Assembly (NCBI GenBank): GCA_017650105.1
Contig: JAGCFO010000042.1
Coordinates: 1 to 60,846, forward strand
Reading direction: 5' to 3'
Length of the DNA stretch: 60,846 nucleotides
DNA from: Bacteroidaceae bacterium
Lineage (GTDB): Bacteria; Bacteroidota; Bacteroidia; Bacteroidales; Bacteroidaceae
The notes under the pieces were generated by a model that had not been told where the DNA came from, ran no database searches, and saw only the letters and a program-made list of their open reading frames with translations. Made by a program: the position numbers and the translations under genes. The first letter of the stretch is position 1; the number at the start of each line of letters is the position of its first letter. Shown piece by piece: positions 17,714-26,701 of the stretch.

Positions 17714-19360
17714 ATGAAAAAGAGTATTATTCTTATTTTACTGGCTGTAGCTGGTTTGGCACCACTGCTTGCAGATAACGTTCCTGCTTTCCCCGGTGCC
17801 GAGGGGCACGGTCGTTATGTGACAGGAGGACGAGGAGGCACAGTCTATCATGTGACGAACCTTGAGGATGATGCCGCGAATCCACCTGTCGGCTCACTGC
17901 GCTACTATATCAATAAAGGAGAGAAACGCATTATCGTATTTGACGTAAGCGGAACCATATTTTTAAAAGACTACCTAAGCATCAGCAGCGGGAACCTGAC
18001 GATTGCCGGGCAGACAGCTCCTGGAGATGGAATCTGCGTTGCCGGCTACCCGGTACAGGTAAGCGCCAACAACGTTATCATCCGTTTCATGCGTTTCAGA
18101 ATGGGCGACTTGCACCCCGAGGTGGAAGACGATGCTCTGGGTGGACGGCAGGTAAAGAATGTTATCGTCGATCACTGCTCGTGCTCGTGGAGCGTGGACG
18201 AGTGTGTCTCTTTCTATGGAGACGAAAACCTGACTCTTCAGTGGTGCATCATCTCGGAAAGCCTGCGATATAGCAATCACCAAAAGGGGGCACACGGCTA
18301 TGGAGGCATCTGGGGCGGAGCCAACACATCGTTCCACCACAATTTCCTGACACAGCATAGCAGTCGCACCCCCCGTTTGGGTCCTATGGATATTACAGAC
18401 GGGCGCGACAACGTGGACTTGCGTAACAACGTGGTTTACAACTACGGAGAAGTGGTAGGATGCTACGGTGCCGAGGGAATGAACGCCAACCTTGTCAACT
18501 GCTACTATAAGCCGGGCCCCGGCACCACCACGGGTGACAGACGTGCCATGCTTATCAGCATCGGCATCAACACCGACGACAGCGCCCGTCCCCGTCTGGG
18601 CAAATACTATATCGATGGAAACTGGTGCAGCTCCTTGAACGACATCTACAAGACACCTACAAACTCACTTGAGCGTGCCACGACTTCCGACAACTGGAAT
18701 TCCAAATCTGTTCAGTGTTCTGGGATTACGGCACAGGAACGTGCAGAAATGCGCCTCTCCGAACCGAACAATCCGGGCACGGTTACCACCCACACGGCTC
18801 AAGTTGCCTTCGAAAAGGTGATGGGCACCGTGGGCTGCTCACTTGTGCGCGATGAGGTTGACGAACGTCTGGTTTCGGAATGCCGCAAGGGTACCTACAC
18901 CTATAAGGGTACAAGCGACCCTTCGGGGCGCAGCTATCCTGGCATCATCGACAGCCAAAACGACCTGAAGCCAAAGAATGCCGGCAGCGACTGGAGCCCT
19001 TGGCCCGCATTGAAAAGTACTGAGTGTCCCCTCGATACCGACAGAGACGGCATGCCCGATGCTTGGGAAGAGGCTCACAACCTCAATCCCAGGTATCCCC
19101 TCGACGGAAAAGCTGTTGCCGAAAACGGATACACCAACGTGGAGAATTATCTCAACGGCCTTGTGCAGCACATCGTAGAAGCCGAGCTGAGCGATTATGC
19201 GTTTATTACGGGTAGTGGGAAAAACGACTTAGACACCTCCGCCACGAAAGTTTTTGCAGAACTTCAGTCCGACGATGTCTATTATGACATTTGCGGACGT
19301 CCCGTGAAAGAGCCTTCTTCGGGCATATATATATACAAAGGTAAGAAAATTATTCTTTGA
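17714..19360 (+). CDS. Pectate lyase, PL1 family, secreted
   Basis: Cleaves polygalacturonate by Ca-dependent beta-elimination. The 548-residue protein has a signal peptide (ILLAVAGLAPLLA). A PL1 beta-helix follows, opening with AFPGAEGHGRYVTGGRGGT and continuing with NLTIAGQTAPGDGI, DDALGGR, DHCSCSWSVDE and HHNFLTQHSSRTPRL, the last containing the probable catalytic arginine. A Ca-binding-type DTDRDGMPDAWEEAHNLNP segment lies near residue 440, and a GRPVKEP/GIYIYKGKK tail ends the protein. The stop codon at 19358-19360 lies inside the first copy of repeat array C. Confidence 0.93.
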   Translation: MKKSIILILLAVAGLAPLLADNVPAFPGAEGHGRYVTGGRGGTVYHVTNLEDDAANPPVGSLRYYINKGEKRIIVFDVSGTIFLKDYLSISSGNLTIAGQTAPGDGICVAGYPVQVSANNVIIRFMRFRMGDLHPEVEDDALGGRQVKNVIVDHCSCSWSVDECVSFYGDENLTLQWCIISESLRYSNHQKGAHGYGGIWGGANTSFHHNFLTQHSSRTPRLGPMDITDGRDNVDLRNNVVYNYGEVVGCYGAEGMNANLVNCYYKPGPGTTTGDRRAMLISIGINTDDSARPRLGKYYIDGNWCSSLNDIYKTPTNSLERATTSDNWNSKSVQCSGITAQERAEMRLSEPNNPGTVTTHTAQVAFEKVMGTVGCSLVRDEVDERLVSECRKGTYTYKGTSDPSGRSYPGIIDSQNDLKPKNAGSDWSPWPALKSTECPLDTDRDGMPDAWEEAHNLNPRYPLDGKAVAENGYTNVENYLNGLVQHIVEAELSDYAFITGSGKNDLDTSATKVFAELQSDDVYYDICGRPVKEPSSGIYIYKGKKIIL

Positions 19361-19406
19361 GGAAAAGATTTTTTCCCTTGAGGAAAAAAAAATTATTCTT
19401 TGCGAA
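19357..19406. repeat. 21-bp phased intergenic array C (core TTGAGGA)
   Basis: TTGAGGA occurs at 19357 and 19378, with a variant TTGCGAA at 19400 (spacings 21 and 22). The spacers are AAAGATTTTTTCCC and an A-run followed by AATTATTCT, which also occurs just before the first core. The first core overlaps the TGA of the pectate lyase gene and the array ends 16 bp before the next start codon, so it fills the junction inside an apparent operon. Confidence 0.8.
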
Positions 19407-19422
19407 AAAAACGATATGAGTA

Positions 19423-21795
19423 ATGAATAAAATTCGTCAGACAATGAAAAATAGAAAATGCCAGCGGATATGCCTTCCGTTGCTCCTCGTGGCAATGTTG
19501 ACAGCATGCCAAGACCACATGTCGGAGTATTACAGCCGTCCCGACTGGATAAAGGGGAACTGCTATGAAGTGCTTGAGGCCGACGGGAACTACACGATAT
19601 TCCTGCGGGGCATCGAGAAGGCTGGATACCGTGATATGGTCGACGGCAAAAGCATCGTCACGGTAATGGCTCCCGACGACAACGCCTTCCGCGCCTACCT
19701 CAACGAAAAGGGCTTCCAAAGCATCGAAGAGATGGATAGCACCGAACTCGATAAACTGATAGGCTTCCACCTCATGTACTATTCATATAGTGCCGACAAA
19801 CTTATCAACTTCCGTCCCGAGGAGGGCGACGATGTCACGGATGAGGAAAAAGCCATCAATGCGGGACTCTACTACAAGCACCGCACCAAAAGTCGCGACA
19901 GGAATACGACGGAGTTTGACAACACACGCCAGCAACAGGTTACTATCTATCATCACGAGCGTTTCCTGCCCACATTCTCCTACATGTATTTTCAAACCAA
20001 GCTGATAGATGCCCGTAGCAACTACTCCTATTTCTTCCCTGAGACGGAATGGAACCCCACAGGCATCGGCTTCAACGTGGCAAATGCTGCCGTAACGAAT
20101 GGCAATCAGATTACCAAGAACGGCTACATACACGCCATTGACCACGTGCTGCATCCGCTTAACACCATCTATGACGAACTTCGGGCCGACAGCAACTTCA
20201 GCCAGTTCCTTGCCCTCTACAAGCAGTATGAATACTATGCCTACGACCCCGCCCTCACACAGGAATACGGCAACGGCGAACGTCTGTACCAGCACTTGTT
20301 TACGGCTCCTATGGCAAATATTGCTTGCGAATGGCCCAACACCGACTACAGCAAGCTCACCGAGCTCAGCAGCGAAGGCTACAGCGTGTTCGCCCCCACC
20401 AACGATGCCATGAACCGCTTCTTTAACAACTATTGGGCTAAGGGAGGGTATGCTTCGCTCAACCAAGTTAGTCGCGAGAGTGTTCAGAAACTGCTTTTCA
20501 ACTGTGTGTATGTCGATGATATTGCATTCCCCGAGGAACTGAAGCGAGGGGATATTGAGAACTCATACGGCACAGTCATCAATGTTGACCTCGATGCCGT
20601 TCCTCAGAAGTATCGTATCCTCTGCGAAAACGGTTTACTCTACGGATGCGAGGAGCTTGCCGTCCCTGCCATGTTTGCCGCAGTCACAGGCCCTGCCTAT
20701 CAATACAAGTCGTTCAAGTATTATCTGATGATGCTAACCTCTATCGGCGACATTCAGAACACCCTGTGGAGTGACGAGACTCGGATGATGTCCTTGATGC
20801 CCGACAACGAGCAGGTTGAAGCAATGGGTGTCTCGTATGATTCGCGAAACGATTATCTGGTTCGAGACGGCAGGCCATTGGGAGCCGATTTCAAAACAAG
20901 CACGTCGTATGCTCATTTGGTAGATTTGTCACAGAGTACGTGCCGTGATCTTGAACTCGACAGCGTAAGCGGCAAGCAACAAGTGTTCCGAGCTTTCTCT
21001 CCCGACAACTGCTTCTACTGGTACGTACTAGACGGGAAGCTTTCCAACAGCTATCGCTTCAACGAGCGCATCTACCCCCAGCAGCGCACCGATGAGGAAG
21101 TCTTCGTTCCTTTCCATGAATTGAAGTCATACACCGACGACGGCACATGGAGCAACGGCAAGTCATACAGCTACGAAGGCTCTATGTTTGTAGGTATGCC
21201 AAACCTGACGACTTACAGTTCATTCCAGCAGATGGCAGAGAACAACAAGATTGACGAATCGCTGCCCTATCATGCATTCACGAATCTGCTGATTGCTGCT
21301 GAGATGTATACCGGGGCAGAATACAACTTCTACCAGAAGGGCGAGATGCAGCTGATGCTTATCCCCACCAACGAAGCCGTAACAAAAGCCATCCTTGCCG
21401 ATGCCATCCCCGGAATGTCGTACAGCGCAGAGAGGTACGAAGCGGGCGAAAACATCTTTGACTGTATCGTTGTAGGAGACTTGGAATCTCTTCAAGCCTA
21501 CCTGAAGGAGTTCTTCATTCCCATCGCCAGCGCAGGCATCACCAACTATCCCTATCTCGGCTGGGCTGAAGACACATCAAAAGGTATGGAGACGCTCAAC
21601 ACGGTGGAAATCTACGACGAGGCTACGAGCCGTGTCACATACCAGAGTGTGAAGGTTGTCATTGACGACAAGGGAGACCGTCTCACCGTCCGCCTGTCGG
21701 ACAGCAGACGCGAGATACCCTTCTGCCCCCTCTACCACTACCTGCCGTTCGTTTTCAGCGATGGCTGCGTACAATTCATTGAGGGAATGTTCTGA
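19423..21795 (+). CDS. Fasciclin (FAS1)-domain lipoprotein
   Basis: A 790-residue surface lipoprotein with a lipobox (LLLVAMLTAC). The start could also be the in-frame ATG at 19444. At least two FAS1 modules are visible through the family pattern of a hydrophobic block followed by APDDNAF or APTNDAM (about residues 35-130 and 280-345), with a further LIPTNEAV module near residue 640. FAS1 domains mediate adhesion or glycan binding. Placed in a pectin locus just before SusC, the protein is probably a surface glycan-binding or accessory component. No enzyme motif was seen. Confidence 0.82.
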   Translation: MNKIRQTMKNRKCQRICLPLLLVAMLTACQDHMSEYYSRPDWIKGNCYEVLEADGNYTIFLRGIEKAGYRDMVDGKSIVTVMAPDDNAFRAYLNEKGFQSIEEMDSTELDKLIGFHLMYYSYSADKLINFRPEEGDDVTDEEKAINAGLYYKHRTKSRDRNTTEFDNTRQQQVTIYHHERFLPTFSYMYFQTKLIDARSNYSYFFPETEWNPTGIGFNVANAAVTNGNQITKNGYIHAIDHVLHPLNTIYDELRADSNFSQFLALYKQYEYYAYDPALTQEYGNGERLYQHLFTAPMANIACEWPNTDYSKLTELSSEGYSVFAPTNDAMNRFFNNYWAKGGYASLNQVSRESVQKLLFNCVYVDDIAFPEELKRGDIENSYGTVINVDLDAVPQKYRILCENGLLYGCEELAVPAMFAAVTGPAYQYKSFKYYLMMLTSIGDIQNTLWSDETRMMSLMPDNEQVEAMGVSYDSRNDYLVRDGRPLGADFKTSTSYAHLVDLSQSTCRDLELDSVSGKQQVFRAFSPDNCFYWYVLDGKLSNSYRFNERIYPQQRTDEEVFVPFHELKSYTDDGTWSNGKSYSYEGSMFVGMPNLTTYSSFQQMAENNKIDESLPYHAFTNLLIAAEMYTGAEYNFYQKGEMQLMLIPTNEAVTKAILADAIPGMSYSAERYEAGENIFDCIVVGDLESLQAYLKEFFIPIASAGITNYPYLGWAEDTSKGMETLNTVEIYDEATSRVTYQSVKVVIDDKGDRLTVRLSDSRREIPFCPLYHYLPFVFSDGCVQFIEGMF

Positions 21796-21829
21796 TAAAG
21801 AAAACGAATAAAACGACGAGAGGTAAACT

Positions 21830-24800
21830 ATGAAACCAAACAGAACCATCCTTTTATTACTAACGTTCCTTTCCGCTTTCAGCCTTCAAGTCTCTGCCCA
21901 GAAGATGTTGACAGGACACGTATTCGAGATGTTTGGAGAGGACAAGGAGCCTGCTATCGGTGTGAATGTCTCTATCTATAACTCGCTGAACCGCGTTGTC
22001 GACGGCACCATTACCAATGTTAACGGAGAATACAGCCTTCGTATCCCCGACGGCGAAGGAAAGATATCTATCGTTTTCTCTTACATCGGCATGAAGACGC
22101 AGACATTCCCATACAACGGGCAAACGGTTCTTGACGTCACTATGGCTGAAGACACACAGACGCTTGGCGAAGTGGTAGTATCTGCAGCACAGGTGCACAA
22201 GAGCGAGATGGGTATTACCGACAGAGAACAGACTGCTGCCACCCAGCGCATCAAAATGGACGAAATAGTGGAAATATCTCCTGTGACATCCGTCGAGGAG
22301 GCTCTGCAAGGACGTCTGGCTGGAGTGGATATCTTAGCCAGTGGCGATCCTGGAGCGAAGAACTCAATACGTATTCGTGGAACTGCCACACTCAACACCA
22401 GCGCCGACCCGTTGATTGTCATCAATGGAGTTCGCTATAACACAAACATCGACGATTCCTTCGATTTTGCTACGGCAAACAACGAAGACTACGCCGATAT
22501 GCTCAACCTGTCACCCTACGATATAGAGTCCATTGAGGTTCTGAAAGACGCTGCCTCTACAGCCATCTATGGTACAGCAGGAGCAAATGGAGTGCTTCTG
22601 ATAACTACCAAGACGGGAACGAAAGGAAAGCCTCGTTTCACGTTTAGCACCAAACTGTCGGCTAAGTTCGAGCCGCGCTCCATCCCCATGCTCGATGGTA
22701 AGGAGTATGTTGCTTTCGTTGAAGATGCTATTTGGAACACAGCCAATGCTAAGGGCGTGAGCACCAGCGCTTCACTTCTGGAATTGTTGTATGATACTCC
22801 AGAGATTAACTTCAACAAAGATTGGCGCTATTTCAACGAATACAACACCTCTACCGACTGGCTGAGCACTGTAGTTCAGAATGCCTATACCACCGACAAC
22901 AACTTCAGCATGAGCGGTGGTGGAGAAAAGGCCACCTACCGATTCTCTCTTGCATACGCCGATGAAGACGGAACCACCATTGGCACTCGTCTCGATCGCT
23001 TCTCCACAACTCTGAACATCGGGTACCGGTTTAGCGACAAGCTGCGGGTGGATGCCGATTTCTCGTTCGCCGAGAGCAGAAAACAAGCCAACTGGACGGA
23101 CAGGGTTCGTTCGGAGGCTATGCTGAAAATGCCCAACAAAAGTCCTTATTGGATTGATGACGACACTCTGCTTCCTACCGACAGGTATTTCACTCGGCAG
23201 AATGCCAAGGAGTTCCAAGGAGCATTTAACGGCTCCAAGAACTTCCACCCCCTTGCCATGGCTAAAGACAGCTACAACAACAGCCTTCAGCAAGAGGAGA
23301 AAATGAATTTCCGCATCAACTACGACATCCTGCAGGGTTTCACATACACCGGCTACGTCAGCATGAAGTTCATTACGATTAAGAACCGAGCCTTTCTGCC
23401 GCAAGTTGCTACGGGAGTAACGATGGACAGCCCCTATGCCAACCAGAGCACCGATGCCTATAGCGACAATTTAGCTCTCCAGACAGAAAACAAGCTCATC
23501 TATCGTCATAACTGGGACGATCGGCACAATATCGTAGCCACGGGTGTGTGGCGCACAAGCGACAGCCGCAACAGTAACTACACGAATACCATCAGTGGCG
23601 TAGCTTCTGCCCATGCTTCAGACCCTTCCACCAACGGACATGTTGTGAGCCGTGGCTCGGGACAGTCACAAGTGCGTTCCGTCAATGGCATTGTGGGATT
23701 GAACTATACCCTACTCAACAAGTATATTGCCAGCACCACATTGAACATGGAGGGTAATTCATCGCTTGGCAAGTCAAATCGCTGGGGATTATTTCCCTCC
23801 TTTGGCCTTGCCTGGCACATGAAAGAGGAGTCATGGCTGTCAGATGCCGATTGGCTGAGCACGCTGAAGCTACGTACCAGCTATGGGCAGAGCGGTGCCT
23901 CTCCCAGTGGCACGGCCCCCTATATGGGAACATATTCTGCCCTTGCCGACGGATATCTGGATAACCCTGCGATTGTTCCCGTAAGCATTCAGCTGAATAA
24001 CCTGAAGTGGCAGACAGCTTCGGAATATGACGGAGGTTTTGATGTTGGATTCTTCGAAGACAAACTGACTGCGACTTTTGATATCTACTATAAGTATGTG
24101 TCAGACTTGCTTCAGAAACGCATCAGCGTTCCTACCACAACGGGTTACAACAGCCAGGGTAACTACATCGCTTATTTCAATAGCGGCGAAATGAGCAACA
24201 CCGGATGGGAATTCCGTGTCGACTACACTGCTATCGATACCAAAGACTGGAAACTGAATCTCAACTACAACATTGCACGAAACATCAACCGCATAGAAAA
24301 GCTCCCCGAAAACTTGTCTGAAAGCACTTATAGTCTTTCCAACGGAACCTATGCACAGCGAATTATCGAGGGAGCCCCTGTTGGCAGTTTCTTCGGATAT
24401 CACTATTTGGGCGTCTACGACAATACAAACGAAACGTATGCCCGTGATGCTGAGGGAAACATCATGACTAATATTGACGGCAATCCTGTTGTGATGAAAA
24501 ACGGCACCTACACCTGTTTCCCCGGCGATGCAAAATATGAGGATGTTAATTATGACGGTGTCATCAACCAGAGTGATATCGTCTATATAGGCAACTCCAA
24601 CCCCGTGGTAACAGGAGGAGGAGGCTTCACGCTACGATATAAGAAGATCTCGCTCACCACATTCTTGCACTACCGACTGGGGCAGAAGATAGTCAACCAA
24701 GCCCGAATGAACAGTGAGGCCATGTACGGAACCGACAATCAGAGCCTCTCCGTACTGCGACGTTGGCGCAGCGAAGGCGATGCCGCCAATACGGACATAC

Positions 24801-25102
24801 CTCGCGCCCTATGGAAGTATGGGCTTAATTATATGGGCTCCGACCGTTTCGTGGAAGATTGCTCTTTCTTACGCTTAAAGACTCTCTCTCTCTCCTACAA
24901 CTTGCCGAAGGACATCTGCAACAAAGTTAACATTAACAGCGCAAACATGTTCCTGACTGGCTACGACTTGTTCACATGGACTAACTACACAGGGCAAGAT
25001 CCCGAGGTGACACTGCCTAGCAACGTCACTTCCATTGCCGTCGATAACGCCCAGACGCCTCGTTCCAAACGACTCTCCTGTGGCATAACCATTAATTTCT
25101 AA
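21830..25102 (+). CDS. SusC/RagA-family TonB-linked outer-membrane transporter (pair 1)
   Basis: A 1,090-residue importer for oligosaccharides, powered by TonB. It has a signal peptide ending QVSAQ and a carboxypeptidase-regulatory-like domain (residues 25-105). The plug carries the SusC signatures VEEALQGRLAGVDI, IRIRGTATL and ESIEVLKDAASTAIYG (to about residue 250). The barrel ends in a C-terminal aromatic residue (GITINF). The gene begins 34 bp after the fasciclin gene and is followed after 13 bp by its SusD partner, consistent with an operon. The likely cargo is a pectic oligogalacturonide, inferred from the neighbours. Confidence 0.95.
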   Translation: MKPNRTILLLLTFLSAFSLQVSAQKMLTGHVFEMFGEDKEPAIGVNVSIYNSLNRVVDGTITNVNGEYSLRIPDGEGKISIVFSYIGMKTQTFPYNGQTVLDVTMAEDTQTLGEVVVSAAQVHKSEMGITDREQTAATQRIKMDEIVEISPVTSVEEALQGRLAGVDILASGDPGAKNSIRIRGTATLNTSADPLIVINGVRYNTNIDDSFDFATANNEDYADMLNLSPYDIESIEVLKDAASTAIYGTAGANGVLLITTKTGTKGKPRFTFSTKLSAKFEPRSIPMLDGKEYVAFVEDAIWNTANAKGVSTSASLLELLYDTPEINFNKDWRYFNEYNTSTDWLSTVVQNAYTTDNNFSMSGGGEKATYRFSLAYADEDGTTIGTRLDRFSTTLNIGYRFSDKLRVDADFSFAESRKQANWTDRVRSEAMLKMPNKSPYWIDDDTLLPTDRYFTRQNAKEFQGAFNGSKNFHPLAMAKDSYNNSLQQEEKMNFRINYDILQGFTYTGYVSMKFITIKNRAFLPQVATGVTMDSPYANQSTDAYSDNLALQTENKLIYRHNWDDRHNIVATGVWRTSDSRNSNYTNTISGVASAHASDPSTNGHVVSRGSGQSQVRSVNGIVGLNYTLLNKYIASTTLNMEGNSSLGKSNRWGLFPSFGLAWHMKEESWLSDADWLSTLKLRTSYGQSGASPSGTAPYMGTYSALADGYLDNPAIVPVSIQLNNLKWQTASEYDGGFDVGFFEDKLTATFDIYYKYVSDLLQKRISVPTTTGYNSQGNYIAYFNSGEMSNTGWEFRVDYTAIDTKDWKLNLNYNIARNINRIEKLPENLSESTYSLSNGTYAQRIIEGAPVGSFFGYHYLGVYDNTNETYARDAEGNIMTNIDGNPVVMKNGTYTCFPGDAKYEDVNYDGVINQSDIVYIGNSNPVVTGGGGFTLRYKKISLTTFLHYRLGQKIVNQARMNSEAMYGTDNQSLSVLRRWRSEGDAANTDIPRALWKYGLNYMGSDRFVEDCSFLRLKTLSLSYNLPKDICNKVNINSANMFLTGYDLFTWTNYTGQDPEVTLPSNVTSIAVDNAQTPRSKRLSCGITINF

Positions 25103-25115
25103 TAAGAGGAAAAAT

Positions 25116-26687
25116 ATGGACAATACATCCCGAAATAGGTATAAATCATATCTGCATTTGCTCAGTATTTGTTTGTTGAGCTTCGCCATGCTCAGCTCCC
25201 AAACGTCGTGTACGGAATGGCTTGAAGTCTATCCGCAGAACGAACAAGTGAGCGACTACTATTGGTCGTCGAAAGAGGAGGTGGAGGCCATGCTGAACGG
25301 CTGCTACTGCTACTATCGCCAGATGGTACCCTCCGCGCTGCTCCCCCTGGGCGAGCTGCGTGCCGGACAAATGTTCAGCCGCGGCGCCTATGGCAGCCTT
25401 CAGGAATTCCGTGTGAAGGAGACCGACAAAAGCATTGCCAACTGGGGACCGTTCTACGAGGTTATCAACGTGGCCAACGCTGTGATTGTCCATGCCGACA
25501 AGGCTTTGGCAAACGACGACACCTACGACGTGAATATGATGAAGGCTCACAAGGCAGAGGCTTACTTCCTCCGTGCCCTCAGCTATTTCTATCTAGTCCG
25601 CAACTGGCGCGACGTGCCCCTGATTCTAAAACCCTATGAGGACGACTCACAAAGCTATCACGTGGGGCAGTCTTCAGAATCGGAGGTTATCGCCCAAATA
25701 AAAAAGGATATCGCGACTGCATTGGAGTCGGGTGCCGCCAAGGAGTATTTCAATAAGGCATGGGAAAACAAAGGGCGCGGCACTCGCTGGGCTCTCTATG
25801 CCCTGATGGCCGACGTCTGCCTGTGGAGCGAAGACTACGCAACGGCAGAGACGTATTGCGACATGCTGCTTCACTCCTCCTCACCCTTCGCTCCCACGCT
25901 GCTGAAAACCCCCTCTCATGCCTCATGGTTCAGCATCTTCAACCCAGGCAACTCCAATGAGTCTATCTTCGAGCTACAGTGGGACGAGGAGGAAGACCAG
26001 CTGAACAGTCTCCCCTATCTCTTCGACAACAGCAGCTCGTCGCGAATGTATGCCTATTCGAAGAAGATGACCGAGATGTTTATCGAGGAAATCAACTATA
26101 CCCGTCAGCATATGCAAGAGGAGGTTCGTACGCTATATGGAGGATTCTACTGCAACAATCCCAATGCCTACGTCTCGGCTGAGACTGGTTTTTGCTGGAA
26201 GTACTTCGGTTCGGGAGTGCTGACGGAGAAACGTACCAGCGAGCATTACGACCCCAACTTCATCGTATATCGGGTGGCTGACGTCGTGCTGATGAAAGCC
26301 GAGGCACTCATCCTTCAAGGACCTAACCGATGGGCCGAGGCAGTGGAGCTCATCAACCAGACACACAACCGCGCTAATCTGGGGGATGTGGAGATAGACC
26401 CTGATAATACGACCGAATTCGAGTTGCTCGAATGTTTGCTCGACGAGCGTGCAATGGAGTTTGCAGGAGAAGGAAAGGCTTGGTACGACATGCTCCGCTT
26501 TGCCCGCCGCAACAACTACAGGTACAAGGAGGCGTTCTTGATAAGCCGTATGCTCGACTTCAACAAGCAGGCCAGCACAAGCTGGCTGCGTTCGGTGCTT
26601 TCCGACAACAATGCCCTCTTCTTGCCGGTGTGGGAAGACGAGCTGGAGAACAATCCTCTGCTGGTGCAGAACACATATTATAAATAA
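25116..26687 (+). CDS. SusD/RagB-family outer-membrane lipoprotein (pair 1)
   Basis: A 523-residue surface glycan-binding partner of the preceding SusC. The N-terminal signal leads to Cys32, then the SusD-type opening TEWLEVYPQNEQVSDYYW. TPR-like helices follow (EAYFLRALSYFYLVRNWRDVPL), and a C-terminal RagB region contains DERAMEFAGEGKAWYDMLRF. Its length is normal for SusD. The SusC gene ends 13 bp upstream and the next gene begins 14 bp downstream. Confidence 0.95.
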   Translation: MDNTSRNRYKSYLHLLSICLLSFAMLSSQTSCTEWLEVYPQNEQVSDYYWSSKEEVEAMLNGCYCYYRQMVPSALLPLGELRAGQMFSRGAYGSLQEFRVKETDKSIANWGPFYEVINVANAVIVHADKALANDDTYDVNMMKAHKAEAYFLRALSYFYLVRNWRDVPLILKPYEDDSQSYHVGQSSESEVIAQIKKDIATALESGAAKEYFNKAWENKGRGTRWALYALMADVCLWSEDYATAETYCDMLLHSSSPFAPTLLKTPSHASWFSIFNPGNSNESIFELQWDEEEDQLNSLPYLFDNSSSSRMYAYSKKMTEMFIEEINYTRQHMQEEVRTLYGGFYCNNPNAYVSAETGFCWKYFGSGVLTEKRTSEHYDPNFIVYRVADVVLMKAEALILQGPNRWAEAVELINQTHNRANLGDVEIDPDNTTEFELLECLLDERAMEFAGEGKAWYDMLRFARRNNYRYKEAFLISRMLDFNKQASTSWLRSVLSDNNALFLPVWEDELENNPLLVQNTYYK

Positions 26688-26701
26688 TAAGAACACGCAT
26701 T

